DNA of 27,585 bases from Sphingomonadales bacterium UBA7473 (GCA_002478575.1 DLOX01000015.1:1-27585), one strand, 5' to 3'; positions 15,415 to 23,917 are shown, counted from the first letter of the stretch. The notes: generated by a model from the letters alone, not told the origin. Translations and numbers: made by a program.

Positions 15415-15800
15415 CAGGCCGGACCCATGCGATAGACGCACAGCTTGTTGCCATCGAGATCGCGGAAATATCCAGCATAGAAAGCCGTTGGTCCTTCCTC
15501 GCCTCGCAATCCCGGAGGGCCTTCGCATGTTCCGCCAAGCGCGATCGCCTTGGCATGCACGTCATCAACCAAAGACCGTTTATCGACAACCAAGGCGATC
15601 ATCGTGCCATTCCCATAAGTTGCCGGCTCCCCATTATGAGGGCTGGTAATGGCAAGACCGGGCTTATCATAGCCAAGCCCCCACAAGGTAAAGCCTCCGC
15701 CATCCATCATGCGGTTCGCACCAAGCAAGCCCAGCAAACCATCAAAAAAGCCCTTGGCTGCCTCAGCATCTTTGGTGCCAAGCGTTACATATCCAATCAT
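15414..15800 (-). CDS. VOC family protein (glyoxalase/dioxygenase superfamily)
   Basis: A 128-residue protein with two beta-alpha-beta-beta-beta halves: IGYVTLGTKDAEAAKGFFDGLLG at the start and TAFYAGYFRDLDGNKLCVYRM at the end. FRDLDGNKL is the common VOC closing motif. The substrate cannot be told; the usual metal-binding His of the first strand is replaced by Tyr or Val (GYVTLG), so it may not be a classic glyoxalase. It lies 26 bases after the lipoprotein gene and shares a base with the M20 amidohydrolase gene, so the three probably form one operon. Confidence 0.88.
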   Translation of the reverse strand: MIGYVTLGTKDAEAAKGFFDGLLGLLGANRMMDGGGFTLWGLGYDKPGLAITSPHNGEPATYGNGTMIALVVDKRSLVDDVHAKAIALGGTCEGPPGLRGEEGPTAFYAGYFRDLDGNKLCVYRMGPA

Positions 15801-15826
15801 CGCCCTGTCCCTTTATCTTCTATGTC

Positions 15827-16369
15827 TTAGCTAAAGACGGAACCATCCGTTGTCTTTTGACCCTTTTTACAGGGGCCCGTCCGTTCCGACCCCATGGACA
15901 AGGTCATCACCATTTCCCCGCCGGTTGGGCCTTGGCCAGTCATGGTCATTTGGACCTCAGTTTTGGTTTTGCCGCTTTTTCCGGTCATGGTCATTTTTAG
16001 CGGCGCTCCGCCATCGCCTTTGCATGTGGCTTCGACATTGATCGCACCGCCGCCGACATCACGCTTCGTAAATTCGCATTGCTGAGCGGATTGCGTCTTG
16101 GCCAATTCAGCTGCGATGTCTTCCTTCGCAGCCTGTTCCGGCGTCAGGCAAATTTCCTCCTTTGAGGCAGCAGTCATCATATTCTGCATCATAGACTGCA
16201 GCTCGGGTGGTGCGCCGGGGACGTTAAATTCCTGCAAAACGATATTATTTTTCCAGCTGCCTGATTCTCGTTTCACCGGGCCGTCTGGCGTTGCAGCCTT
16301 GTCATCACCGGAACTGCAAGCCGAAACAGCCAACAACATCGTGCCAGCCAAAAACAAGGAAATGCGCAT
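15827..16369 (-). CDS. DUF3617 domain lipoprotein
   Basis: A 180-residue predicted lipoprotein. The lipobox AVSAC puts the lipidated Cys at residue 18 (MRISLFLAGTMLLAVSAC), so it is membrane-anchored. The body follows the DUF3617 plan: GSWKNNIVLQEFNVPGAPPE, a first CLTPEQAAK, then QQCEFTKRDVGGG and ATCKGDGG, with regularly placed cysteines and beta strands (MTMTGKSGKTKTEVQMTMTG). The family has no known function. GGAGG lies 6 bases before the ATG, a strong site. It is divergent from uvrB and probably the first gene of an operon with the VOC and M20 genes. Confidence 0.88.
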   Translation of the reverse strand: MRISLFLAGTMLLAVSACSSGDDKAATPDGPVKRESGSWKNNIVLQEFNVPGAPPELQSMMQNMMTAASKEEICLTPEQAAKEDIAAELAKTQSAQQCEFTKRDVGGGAINVEATCKGDGGAPLKMTMTGKSGKTKTEVQMTMTGQGPTGGEMVMTLSMGSERTGPCKKGQKTTDGSVFS

Positions 16370-16489
16370 GTGGATCCTCCGCCAAAGTTTGAAGCATCCT
16401 GACGGGTTTGGCAGTTATGGCAAGATGGCAATTGCAAATGATCGCTCTTGGCCATTGCCCTGCCCATCAACCAAGCCTATGTTCTTGGA

Positions 16490-18676
16490 ATGTCCCTCAC
16501 GATCCGCACCTCGCTATCGGAACCTGAAACCGATCAGAGCTTCGTCCCGCATCGCCCCGTGCGCCCGCCAAAGGTGGAAGGCGGAAGGCCTTTTAAGATC
16601 ATGTCGGAATATGAGCCGGCGGGGGATCAGCCAACTGCAATTGCCGAGCTTGTGGCGGGGATCAACGCTGAAGAGCGGGATCAGGTTCTCCTCGGCGTCA
16701 CTGGATCAGGCAAAACCTTCACCATGGCAAAGGTGATTGAAGCGACGCAACGCCCTGCCCTTGTGCTTGCGCCCAATAAGATTTTGGCGGCGCAGCTCTA
16801 TGGCGAATTTAAGAGCTTCTTTCCTGACAATGCAGTCGAATATTTCGTTAGCTATTATGACTATTATCAGCCGGAAGCCTATGTGCCGAGAAGCGATACA
16901 TACATTGAGAAAGAGTCGTCGGTAAACGAAGCGATTGATCGGATGCGGCATTCGGCGACCCGGTCCCTGCTCGAACGCGATGATGTGTTGATCGTGGCCT
17001 CGGTATCCTGCCTCTATGGCATTGGATCGGTTGAAACTTATTCAGCGATGATCTTTGACCTGAAGAAGGGTGACACGGTCGATCAGCGCGAGATCATTCG
17101 TAAGCTCGTCGCGCTCCAATATAAGCGCAATGACGCGGCCTTTGCGCGCGGCAATTTCCGGGTGCGCGGGGACAATCTGGAGCTTTTCCCGTCTCATTAT
17201 GAGGATACGGCTTGGCGGATCAGTTTCTTTGGCGATGACGTTGAAGAGATTGTCGAATTTGATCCTCTGACGGGCAAGAAGATCGCGTCGCTCAACGCGG
17301 TGCGCGTCTATGCCAACAGCCATTATGTGACGCCGGGGCCCACGCTCAAGCAGGCGATGGAAGCGATAAAGCATGAATTGACGGTGCGGCTGGAAGAGTT
17401 GGTCAAAGAAGGAAAATTGCTGGAGGCTCAGCGACTGGAACAGCGGACTAATTTTGATCTTGAGATGATTGCTGCGACAGGCAGTTGTGCAGGCATTGAG
17501 AATTACTCGCGCTTCCTGACCGGGCGATTGCCGGGCGAGCCGCCGCCGACCTTGTTCGAATATCTGCCCGAAAACGCGCTGCTGTTTGTGGACGAAAGCC
17601 ATCAGACCATTGGCCAGGTCAATGGCATGTCGCGCGGAGACCATCGCCGAAAGTTGACGCTTGCCGAGTATGGATTCCGCTTGCCGTCCGCCATCGACAA
17701 TCGGCCGCTTCGCTTCAACGAATGGGATGCGATGCGCCCGCAGACCACCTATGTCAGCGCGACCCCCGGCAATTGGGAGATGGAGCAAACCGGCGGCGTG
17801 TTTGCTGAGCAAGTCATTCGCCCCACTGGCCTTATTGACCCTCCGGTTGAGATTAAGCCGGTCGAAGATCAGGTCCAGGATTGCATCAACGAGTGCCGCA
17901 AAACCGCAGAGGCCGGATATCGCACGTTGGTCACCACCCTGACCAAGCGGATGGCCGAGGATTTGACCGAGTTTATGCACGAGGCGGGCTTGCGCGTCCG
18001 TTATATGCACAGCGATGTCGAAACGTTGGAGCGCATCGAGCTGATCCGCGATTTGCGGCTGGGCGTCTATGACGTGCTAGTTGGCATCAACTTGCTGCGC
18101 GAGGGGCTGGATATTCCCGAATGCGGATTGGTGTGCATTTTGGATGCGGATAAGGAAGGCTTTCTGCGTTCGGAAACGTCGCTCATCCAGACGATTGGCC
18201 GCGCCGCCCGGAACGTCGACGGCCGCGTGATCCTCTATGCAGATCGGATGACGGGCAGCATGGAACGCGCCATTCGCGAGACAGATCGGCGGCGCGAAAA
18301 GCAGCATAGCTATAACCAGATCCACGGCATCACGCCCGAATCGATCAAACGCGACATTCAGAATATCGTCGCCGATACCGCTAGCCGTGATGGCGTGCTG
18401 GTTGAGATTGATGCAGAAGGCGCCAATAATCTCGTTGGCCATAATCTCCGCGCATACATCGAAGAGCTTGAGAAGAAGATGCGCGCCGCAGCAGCGGACC
18501 TAGAGTTTGAAGAAGCCGGCCGCCTCCGCGACGAAATCCGCTCCCTAGAGCAGGACGAGCTCGGCATCCCCGATCATGAACGCAAAGCCCCGATCATGGG
18601 GCGGAGCAATGAAGGCAAACCGGGGACGAGGAAAACAAGATTCGGGAAGTCGCAGCGGAAGTGGGGCGGGAAGTAA
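16490..18676 (+). CDS. uvrB: UvrABC system protein B
   Basis: A 728-residue DNA-damage-verification helicase of nucleotide excision repair, which takes damaged DNA from UvrA and hands it to UvrC. Walker A GVTGSGKT is at about 69-76, the beta-hairpin SYYDYYQPEAYVP that probes the damaged strand at about 121-133, the Walker B-like DESH box at about 368-371, and helicase motif VI-like QTIGRAARN near 575. A UVR domain (about 654-694: ELEKKMRAAAADLEFEEAGRL) binds UvrC. The basic tail after it (KPGTRKTRFGKSQRKWGGK) is a little longer than in E. coli. ATG 16490 is preferred over the upstream TTG 16448; the Shine-Dalgarno is weak, so the exact start is uncertain. Regulation by LexA could not be seen. 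Confidence 0.97.
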   Translation: MSLTIRTSLSEPETDQSFVPHRPVRPPKVEGGRPFKIMSEYEPAGDQPTAIAELVAGINAEERDQVLLGVTGSGKTFTMAKVIEATQRPALVLAPNKILAAQLYGEFKSFFPDNAVEYFVSYYDYYQPEAYVPRSDTYIEKESSVNEAIDRMRHSATRSLLERDDVLIVASVSCLYGIGSVETYSAMIFDLKKGDTVDQREIIRKLVALQYKRNDAAFARGNFRVRGDNLELFPSHYEDTAWRISFFGDDVEEIVEFDPLTGKKIASLNAVRVYANSHYVTPGPTLKQAMEAIKHELTVRLEELVKEGKLLEAQRLEQRTNFDLEMIAATGSCAGIENYSRFLTGRLPGEPPPTLFEYLPENALLFVDESHQTIGQVNGMSRGDHRRKLTLAEYGFRLPSAIDNRPLRFNEWDAMRPQTTYVSATPGNWEMEQTGGVFAEQVIRPTGLIDPPVEIKPVEDQVQDCINECRKTAEAGYRTLVTTLTKRMAEDLTEFMHEAGLRVRYMHSDVETLERIELIRDLRLGVYDVLVGINLLREGLDIPECGLVCILDADKEGFLRSETSLIQTIGRAARNVDGRVILYADRMTGSMERAIRETDRRREKQHSYNQIHGITPESIKRDIQNIVADTASRDGVLVEIDAEGANNLVGHNLRAYIEELEKKMRAAAADLEFEEAGRLRDEIRSLEQDELGIPDHERKAPIMGRSNEGKPGTRKTRFGKSQRKWGGK

Positions 18677-18746
18677 GAGTGCGGCAACGGCCTCTGGCGC
18701 TGTGAATGCTATATTTGAGACTTGGATTCGCGTTGGCGCCCAACCC

Positions 18747-19196
18747 CTACCCCACCGGAATAATCGTCGCCATCGCGACCGCCGCGAGCACCGGTTCCAC
18801 GCCCTCGCCTTCCGACCAAACCTCTGCCTGCACGACTGCTTGTCGTTTCCCTGCCTTCACCACTCGGCCCTTGGCGCGGAGGTGGCTGCCTTTGGCGGGA
18901 TTCAAGAAGTTCAAAGTATAACTCCCCGTTACCACATCACCGATCACGGACGAGGCGGCCCAGGCGCAGGCATTGTCGGCCATCAGGCCAACGATGGCGC
19001 CATGGGCAAAGCCGTGATGCTGGGTCATATCCGGGCGGACCTCGACCAGCAATTCAGATTGACCTTCAAAACAGACCAAAGGCTCCACGCCCAGAAAATT
19101 GGTGAAGCCTGACCGCGCAACTGCAACCTTCTTCATATAGGCGATGGCCTGTTCGTTGGTTTCAAAACGCGGGCGGGCGGTCGCGGTGTCGGCCAT
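18747..19196 (-). CDS. PaaI family hotdog thioesterase
   Basis: A 149-residue hotdog-fold protein expected to hydrolyse acyl-CoA or aryl-CoA esters. The PaaI motif is at 60-75 (HHGFAHGAIVGLMADNA): His61 and Gly66 with Asp74 match the usual HGG...D pattern. The beta half follows (YTLNFLNPAKGSHLRAKGRVVKAGKRQAVVQAEVW). The ATG at 19196 is chosen because similarity begins near it; the open frame extends to 19712 but runs through the divergent HxlR gene. It faces that regulator across 84 bases with a clear dyad, so it is the likely target. Confidence 0.9.
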   Translation of the reverse strand: MADTATARPRFETNEQAIAYMKKVAVARSGFTNFLGVEPLVCFEGQSELLVEVRPDMTQHHGFAHGAIVGLMADNACAWAASSVIGDVVTGSYTLNFLNPAKGSHLRAKGRVVKAGKRQAVVQAEVWSEGEGVEPVLAAVAMATIIPVG

Positions 19197-19215
19197 TGAG
19201 AGGGTCCTTCTATTT

Positions 19216-19232
19216 AGTCTGCTTTGCAGACT
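19216..19232. promoter_or_regulatory. Dyad operator between thioesterase and HxlR genes
   Basis: AGTCTGC-TTT-GCAGACT is a perfect 7-3-7 inverted repeat, and outward bases (TT on one side, TAA on the other) nearly extend it to 10-base arms. It sits in the 84-base gap between divergent genes, 20 bases from the thioesterase ATG and 49 from the HxlR ATG. HxlR-family dimers bind dyads of this size next to their own genes, so it is probably the operator for both. Confidence 0.65.
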
Positions 19233-19280
19233 TAAAGCCTCTTTGCTTCTGATGCGCAAGCGGATAATGTTTAGCGGCAC

Positions 19281-19715
19281 ATGAAAACCCATCGCCCTTC
19301 CCGATCCCCCTGCCCGATTGGCCGCGCGTCTTCGATCATTGGCGACCGCTGGGCGATCTTGATCCTGCGCGAGGCGTTCCTCGGCATCACACGCTTCGAC
19401 GATTTTTTGAAACGGCTGCGCATATCCCGCGCCGCGCTCACCTCTCGATTGAAACTCCTCGTCGATACGGGCGTTATCCTCCGCGACCCGCCTGAGGGCA
19501 AACGTGCCGACTATCGGCTGACGGAGTCCGGCAAGGACCTTTTCACGACCATCACTGCGCTTCGCCAATGGGGGGATCGCTGGCTGTTTGAGGAGGGGCA
19601 TGAACCGTTGCCATTGAAGACTATTGATGGTGACGAAGTGGCCGATGTGATAGTGATAACGAAATCCGGCGCGCCTTTCATTCCAGAGGAGCGCGCCTTT
19701 CCAGACTGGCATTGA
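19281..19715 (+). CDS. HxlR family winged-helix transcriptional regulator
   Basis: A 144-residue regulator with the HxlR layout: CPIGRASSIIGDRWAILILREAF (11-33), RFDDFLKRLRISRAALTSRLKLL (38-60), the wing DPPEGKRADYRLTESGKDL (69-87), then a C-terminal helix ITALRQWGDRWL. Cys11 lies where some members sense redox stress or aldehydes, but one Cys alone proves nothing. It is divergent from the thioesterase gene and shares the dyad at 19216-19232; a DUF2262-like gene follows 25 bases downstream. Shine-Dalgarno is weak. Confidence 0.92.
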   Translation: MKTHRPSRSPCPIGRASSIIGDRWAILILREAFLGITRFDDFLKRLRISRAALTSRLKLLVDTGVILRDPPEGKRADYRLTESGKDLFTTITALRQWGDRWLFEEGHEPLPLKTIDGDEVADVIVITKSGAPFIPEERAFPDWH

Positions 19716-19740
19716 CCATCAAACATAGGAGAAGCGACCC

Positions 19741-20178
19741 ATGGCAAAGACCCTCAGCAGCGCTCGTTTTGGAACCTTCTCCTTTGATCCGTCGGTCGAT
19801 TGGTTTGAGGCAGAAACCAGCTTTGCGGGACAATCGATCAAACTCAGCCTGAGTGCGCCGAATGAAAAGGCCGTCGCGCCGCTGCTCACCAATGCAGAAG
19901 CGATGGCAGCGGACGACGCCAATTGGTTTGCCCGCTTGCAAGACTGCGCAGCTGGCTTGGTCGATCTGTCCAATGAATGGAATGAAGATCAAGATGATTG
20001 GACCGGCCCCATAGATCGGGAGGGGTTTGTCGCCCGAATCAAACTCGAAAGCATCGTCTTTCACGAAGATGATTATTTCGAAGCCTATTTTGAGGATGGC
20101 GATCTTTTTTGGGGCCACACGATCATCGTCAGTGGAACTATGACGGAAGGACCAGAAGAGGCCGCAATCGCGGGCTAA
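19741..20178 (+). CDS. Conserved protein, probably DUF2262
   Basis: A 145-residue acidic, cytoplasmic protein. The start FGTFSFDPSVDWFEAETSFAG and the end FEAYFEDGDLFWGHTIIVSG resemble the DUF2262 pattern (SIxFxxDGxFEFWFxDGDLFWGH), a family of unknown function; the assignment is from memory of the motif. AGGAGAAG lies 6 bases before the ATG. It begins 25 bases after the HxlR gene and ends with a 4-base tail-to-tail overlap with the amidohydrolase gene. Confidence 0.7.
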   Translation: MAKTLSSARFGTFSFDPSVDWFEAETSFAGQSIKLSLSAPNEKAVAPLLTNAEAMAADDANWFARLQDCAAGLVDLSNEWNEDQDDWTGPIDREGFVARIKLESIVFHEDDYFEAYFEDGDLFWGHTIIVSGTMTEGPEEAAIAG

Positions 20179-20903
20179 ACCCCCAACTGCGCTGCGGTCG
20201 CTTGGATAATTGGCACCAACATACCAGCCCATTTTGTGACGCCCTCTGCATCCGCGATCAAATCCTGCCGCATCTCTATCCCGAGATAAGCGATACCATT
20301 CCCCTCACCATGGGTGTTCATCGTGGCGTTCAGATCTTTGCCTGAATAAGGCAGCTGATCTCCGACAATCGCGCGCCCCGCTTCCAAAAGCGGAATCGCA
20401 ATCCGCGCGGCGCGATCATCGCCATTATAGAGGATGCCAATCTCCCAAGGCCGCGCGTCTTCCGGCCGGGTTGAGAGCTGCGGCGTAAAGCTATGGAGCG
20501 AGATGAGCAGCTTTGGCCGCTGCACTTCGATCTGCGCCGCCAATGCAGCATGATAGGGCCGCCAATATCGGTCCACCCGTTCAAGCCGATCCGCCACACC
20601 AATCCGATTGCCGGGGATCATATGCCCGTCGCTTTCCAAAGGGATGGGGCCCGCCGCATCTTCTTCCCGGTTCAAATCAATGACCAGGCGCGAGACGGGG
20701 CCCAGCAGCCCAGGGCAATCAAGCGCCTTACATAGCGCGGCACCAAGTTCAGCCACCCCCAAATCAACCGCGATGTGCAGCCCCAGCAACGCGGGATCGA
20801 TTCCCAAATCAATCTCTGACGGGACATGCGCCGAAGCATGGTCTGCGATTAAAAGGAAAGGGCTGTTCGGGTCGCCCGAGATCAGGGTGGCAGCGTCGGT
20901 CAT
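20175..20903 (-). CDS. N-formylglutamate amidohydrolase family protein
   Basis: A 242-residue protein of the N-formylglutamate amidohydrolase (HutG-like) family, which splits N-formyl-glutamate in one route of histidine breakdown. Typical pieces are FLLIADHASAHVP (16-28), LVIDLNRE, HSFTP (LLISLHSFTPQL) and the closing GIEMRQDLI. No hut genes are next to it, so a different N-formyl or N-acyl amino acid substrate is possible. It is divergent from the DUF885 gene with under 70 bases between and convergent with the DUF2262-like gene. Confidence 0.85.
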   Translation of the reverse strand: MTDAATLISGDPNSPFLLIADHASAHVPSEIDLGIDPALLGLHIAVDLGVAELGAALCKALDCPGLLGPVSRLVIDLNREEDAAGPIPLESDGHMIPGNRIGVADRLERVDRYWRPYHAALAAQIEVQRPKLLISLHSFTPQLSTRPEDARPWEIGILYNGDDRAARIAIPLLEAGRAIVGDQLPYSGKDLNATMNTHGEGNGIAYLGIEMRQDLIADAEGVTKWAGMLVPIIQATAAQLGV

Positions 20904-20948
20904 CCTTGCCCATTGCCGAGAAGCGCAGACAATGTCACCATCTTTGCC

Positions 20949-22808
20949 ATGAGAGACTGGGAGACTGATTCATTGAGCAGCTTTAGCCGCCGTGCGGTGC
21001 TAGCCGCCTCCGCTGGCCTGATCGCGCTTGCCGCTGAGCCTGCTCTCGCACGGCGACGGAAAAAGAAGAAGCCCGCCGCGCCAGAAGTGGCCACGCCCTT
21101 TGATGATATGGGCAACAAACTCTTCGCGCATCTTCGGGAAAGCGGCACCTATGGCGGCGTGCCTCAGTCGCTCAATGGCGGTGCCTTGGCACGGAGTATG
21201 GATGATTATTCGCCTGCGGGAGAAGCGGCTCTCCGCGCGGAATATCAGGCTGGGCGAGACTTGCTCGCTCGCATAAGACTGGCAGGCACCGGCCGCATTC
21301 CCACCTATCTGGGCGTGGTCAGCGCAACGCTCGCCAATGCTACGGCCAGTGCGGCCATCCCCTATGGCCGGATCAACCCTTTCGATTTCACGGGCCATAC
21401 GCCTTATCTGGTCAACCAAATCTCTGGCCCGCATATCAATGGCTTGTCCGTGATGATGGAGCAGCAATCGTTGGGCACAGCCAATGCGGTCGATGCTTGG
21501 CTTGAAAAGCTTGATGCATTTCCAGCGGCCTTTGCTGGCGTCATCGAAAAGCTCCGCGCCGATCAAGCCGCTGGGTGCATGCCGCCTGCCGCTTTGCTCA
21601 CCAAGACTTTGCCCGTGCTCGATGCCTATCTGGAAGGGCGAGCAGCCGATCAGCCCCTGCTGATGGCCTTATCGCGGCGAACGGCGGAGGCTGGCCTTTC
21701 CCGCCGCATCCGCACGACTGCACAACGTAGGGCACTGACCTCCTTCCAGAAGCGAGCCCGCCCTGCGCTCTCCGCTTTGCGCGATCATATCCGCACCATG
21801 CTCCCCCTAGGCCGGGCAGAGGCGGGCATTTGGGCGCAACCGATGGGCGAGGCGCTTTATGCCGCCAATGTTCAGTCGCTGGGCGATACGGACAAGTCTC
21901 CGGATGAAATCCACCGCATCGGCCTTGATGAAGTCACACGCATTGCATCCCAAATGAACGGCTTGCTTGCCAAACAGGGGATGAGCGAAGGATCGATTGG
22001 GGAGCGACTGACGGCCCTGTCCCGCGATCCCAAAAACCAATTTGCCGATAGCGATGCAGGGCGTGCTGCTCTGCTCGACTATGTCCGCGCCAAGGTGGCG
22101 GAGGCGGAGAAACGCTATGCCGAGATCCTGCCCGAAGCGATGATCCCCCGCGCGAACTTGATCGTCAAACGCGTGCCCATCGCGACCCAGGATAGTGCGC
22201 CGGGCGGCTTTTATGATGGCCCGTCCTTGGATGGCACCCGCCCCGGCACCTATTGGATCAATTTGCGCGATATGGCCGCCGTTTCGCGGCTGCGCTTGCC
22301 GACGCTGAGCTATCATGAAGGCGTGCCGGGGCATCATACGCAGGTGTCCATCGCGTCGGCGCTGGGCGAGGCACCGCTGATGGTGCGGCTGGCGAGCTTC
22401 AACGCCTACCAAGAAGGCTGGGCGCTTTATGCCGAGCAGCTGATGGCAGAGCTTGGCTTTTACGAAGGCGATCCGCTCGGCGATCTTGGGAGGCTCCAAG
22501 ATGAACTGTTCCGCGCCGTTCGCCTCGTCATTGATACAGGGCTCCACCACAAACGCTGGACCCGCGAACAAGCCATCCGCACCATGCGAGACATCACCGG
22601 CATCGCGGAGACTCGCGTCACGGCGGAGGTGGAGCGGTACATGGCCTGGCCGGGCCAAGCGCTGGGATATAAGCTCGGGCATCTCCGCTTGCTGGAAATG
22701 CGTAAAAGCTGGCTCGCGAAGAAGGGCCGGACGTTGAAGGATTTCCACGGCGCTGTGCTTGGCGAAGGGGCGATGCCGCTCAATATGGTCGCAGGGCGGG
22801 TGGATTAG
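20949..22808 (+). CDS. Tat-exported DUF885 family protein (putative metallopeptidase)
   Basis: A protein of about 619 residues. Near the start SFSRRAVLAASAGLIALA is a twin-arginine signal with an AEPALA cleavage region, so it is folded in the cytoplasm and exported by Tat. The body matches DUF885: LPTLSYHEGVPGHHTQVS near residues 449-466, with the HEGVPGHH motif (His456) as probable metal site, then NAYQEGWALYAEQLM. Members are thought to be peptidases related to M3-type gluzincins; few have been characterised. ATG 20949 has no Shine-Dalgarno; a TTG at 20973 has GGGAGA 8 bases upstream and would place SRR right at the N-terminus, so that start is also likely. A hairpin at 22831-22869 follows the stop. 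Confidence 0.88.
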   Translation: MRDWETDSLSSFSRRAVLAASAGLIALAAEPALARRRKKKKPAAPEVATPFDDMGNKLFAHLRESGTYGGVPQSLNGGALARSMDDYSPAGEAALRAEYQAGRDLLARIRLAGTGRIPTYLGVVSATLANATASAAIPYGRINPFDFTGHTPYLVNQISGPHINGLSVMMEQQSLGTANAVDAWLEKLDAFPAAFAGVIEKLRADQAAGCMPPAALLTKTLPVLDAYLEGRAADQPLLMALSRRTAEAGLSRRIRTTAQRRALTSFQKRARPALSALRDHIRTMLPLGRAEAGIWAQPMGEALYAANVQSLGDTDKSPDEIHRIGLDEVTRIASQMNGLLAKQGMSEGSIGERLTALSRDPKNQFADSDAGRAALLDYVRAKVAEAEKRYAEILPEAMIPRANLIVKRVPIATQDSAPGGFYDGPSLDGTRPGTYWINLRDMAAVSRLRLPTLSYHEGVPGHHTQVSIASALGEAPLMVRLASFNAYQEGWALYAEQLMAELGFYEGDPLGDLGRLQDELFRAVRLVIDTGLHHKRWTREQAIRTMRDITGIAETRVTAEVERYMAWPGQALGYKLGHLRLLEMRKSWLAKKGRTLKDFHGAVLGEGAMPLNMVAGRVD

Positions 22809-23169
22809 GGGCTGCGTGAAAAATGCGGAAAAGCGCTTAAGTCCATAAAGTCCCGGAGTTAAGGCGCTTGTCACGGCCTGCGCCTTGGCTGGACGGCAGA
22901 GCGCGATGATGATGCTTTCGACGCTAAGCAGCGCGCCAACAAACGACTCCAGCGCCTTGGCGTGAGACTTTTGCGCAGCTTCAAGCCAAGTTATATGCTC
23001 ACGCCAAGACGCCAAGGGTGTAAGGTGATTAGCCTCCCAAAATCGGCAGACCTTGACAAGTAACCACGGTTCAATCGGTACCGCCGTGGGACAGTTGGCG
23101 AATTGACATTGCCACCGATGATTTATGACGATATTTGCCAAAGCTGGATAAACTGGGGCTGTACTGGTG
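22809..23169. other. Unassigned 361-base stretch rich in inverted repeats
   Basis: No gene with a convincing start is seen. Besides the hairpin at 22831-22869 there is a perfect 11-base inverted repeat CTTGGCGTGAG (22956-22966 and 22998-23008), a doubled CGCCAAG at 23002-23016, and CCACGG/CCGTGG (23064-23069 and 23084-23089). A leftward frame is open from a TTG at 23141 through the whole stretch and runs on antisense into the DUF885 gene; its peptide has no family I know. The stretch could be a worn mobile or coding remnant. Confidence 0.5.
22831..22869 (+). terminator. Hairpin after the DUF885 gene, possible terminator
   Basis: AAGCGCTTAA (22831-22840) pairs with TTAAGGCGCTT (22859-22869) with one bulged base and an 18-base loop, 23 bases after the stop codon. 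There is no T-tract behind it, so it may only slow RNA polymerase or protect the 3' end. Confidence 0.35.
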
Positions 23170-23835
23170 ATGCTGCGTTTCTTCGGACTTGTGTTGTTTT
23201 TGATTGCGAATGTTAGTTCTGCCCAAGCCGCAACAAAACTATTCGATTTTGTCGCCCGGGTCGATCAATCGAATATGATCTTGCCGCCGGGGACGGTGTT
23301 TTCGGGTCAGTTTGGATATGATTCAGCTGCGACGCCAACTCAGATATTCACGGGTCCGGAAAGCATAGTCGCGCTGTACGAGAGTGACTCCATTTTTGTG
23401 AATGTTACTTTTGGCGGAAGTTCCTATCGGAGCCAAAGCGCTTATGCAGGCGTAAACAATCAATATGCAGGAACCGATGAAGACAATTTTGGAGTCAATG
23501 GTTCCACGGGGCGGTTTGGAATGGGTCTGCAGTTTAACGCCGCCGATGGGAATCTAAATCTTTATTCAAATACCTCTTTACCTCAGGCATTTCCTTCAAA
23601 TCTGTGGCAGGGACCTTATTTGGGTGGCCCAGAATATGACGATATCGGCTTTGAATATGCGACATTCTCGTTTTTTAACACTACTGCAAATCAGGGATTC
23701 GAGGCTTTGGTTCTTAGCATCAGCCCTACCGTATCGGCAGTTCCCGAGCCGACGACTTGGGCGATGATGATTTTTGGCTTTGGATTGATTGGAGCAAATT
23801 TGCGCCGAAAGACGAGAGTCGCCATTTTCAACTAA
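23170..23835 (+). CDS. PEPxxWA-CTERM sorted exported protein 1
   Basis: A 221-residue exported protein. Signal peptide MLRFFGLVLFLIANVSSAQA, then a beta-rich, Asn/Gly/Ser-rich body, then a C-terminal VPEPTTWAMMIFGFGLIGA followed by NLRRKTR. The PEP motif, one hydrophobic segment and an arginine/lysine cluster make up the PEP-CTERM sorting signal of the PEPxxWA subtype, which exosortase recognises and cleaves at the membrane. No exosortase gene is in the window. The gene is AT-richer than its neighbours. ATG 23170 is preferred to the GTG at 23167. A relic of a DUF6356 gene lies convergent downstream, mirroring the arrangement of the second PEP-CTERM gene. Confidence 0.9.
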   Translation: MLRFFGLVLFLIANVSSAQAATKLFDFVARVDQSNMILPPGTVFSGQFGYDSAATPTQIFTGPESIVALYESDSIFVNVTFGGSSYRSQSAYAGVNNQYAGTDEDNFGVNGSTGRFGMGLQFNAADGNLNLYSNTSLPQAFPSNLWQGPYLGGPEYDDIGFEYATFSFFNTTANQGFEALVLSISPTVSAVPEPTTWAMMIFGFGLIGANLRRKTRVAIFN

Positions 23836-23872
23836 GCCCAAACGACTTCAACCCACATCCTCAGCCGGGCCT

Positions 23873-23917
23873 CAACCCTTGAGGCAATGCTTCGACAAGC
23901 TCAGCATGAGCGGGTTG
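23873..23917. repeat. Palindromic extragenic repeat, family B
   Basis: CAACCC (23873-23878) and GGGTTG (23912-23917) bracket a core ending in CTTCGACAAGCTCAGCATGAGCGG, whose GCTCA-GCA-TGAGC forms a small hairpin (23899-23911). The core matches a REP-like motif very common in sphingomonads. Only one copy is seen here, between the first PEP-CTERM gene and the DUF6356 relic. Confidence 0.7.

Noticed and set aside
17042..18010. Leftward 322-codon open frame inside uvrB
   Set aside because: Antisense shadow of a certain uvrB; the peptide has no recognisable motif.
21807..23141. Leftward 444-codon open frame
   Set aside because: It lies mostly antisense to the well-supported DUF885 gene, starts with TTG without a ribosome site, and its peptide shows no family features. 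Such antisense frames are common in GC-rich genes with this codon use. Only the part outside DUF885 is noted as an unassigned stretch.
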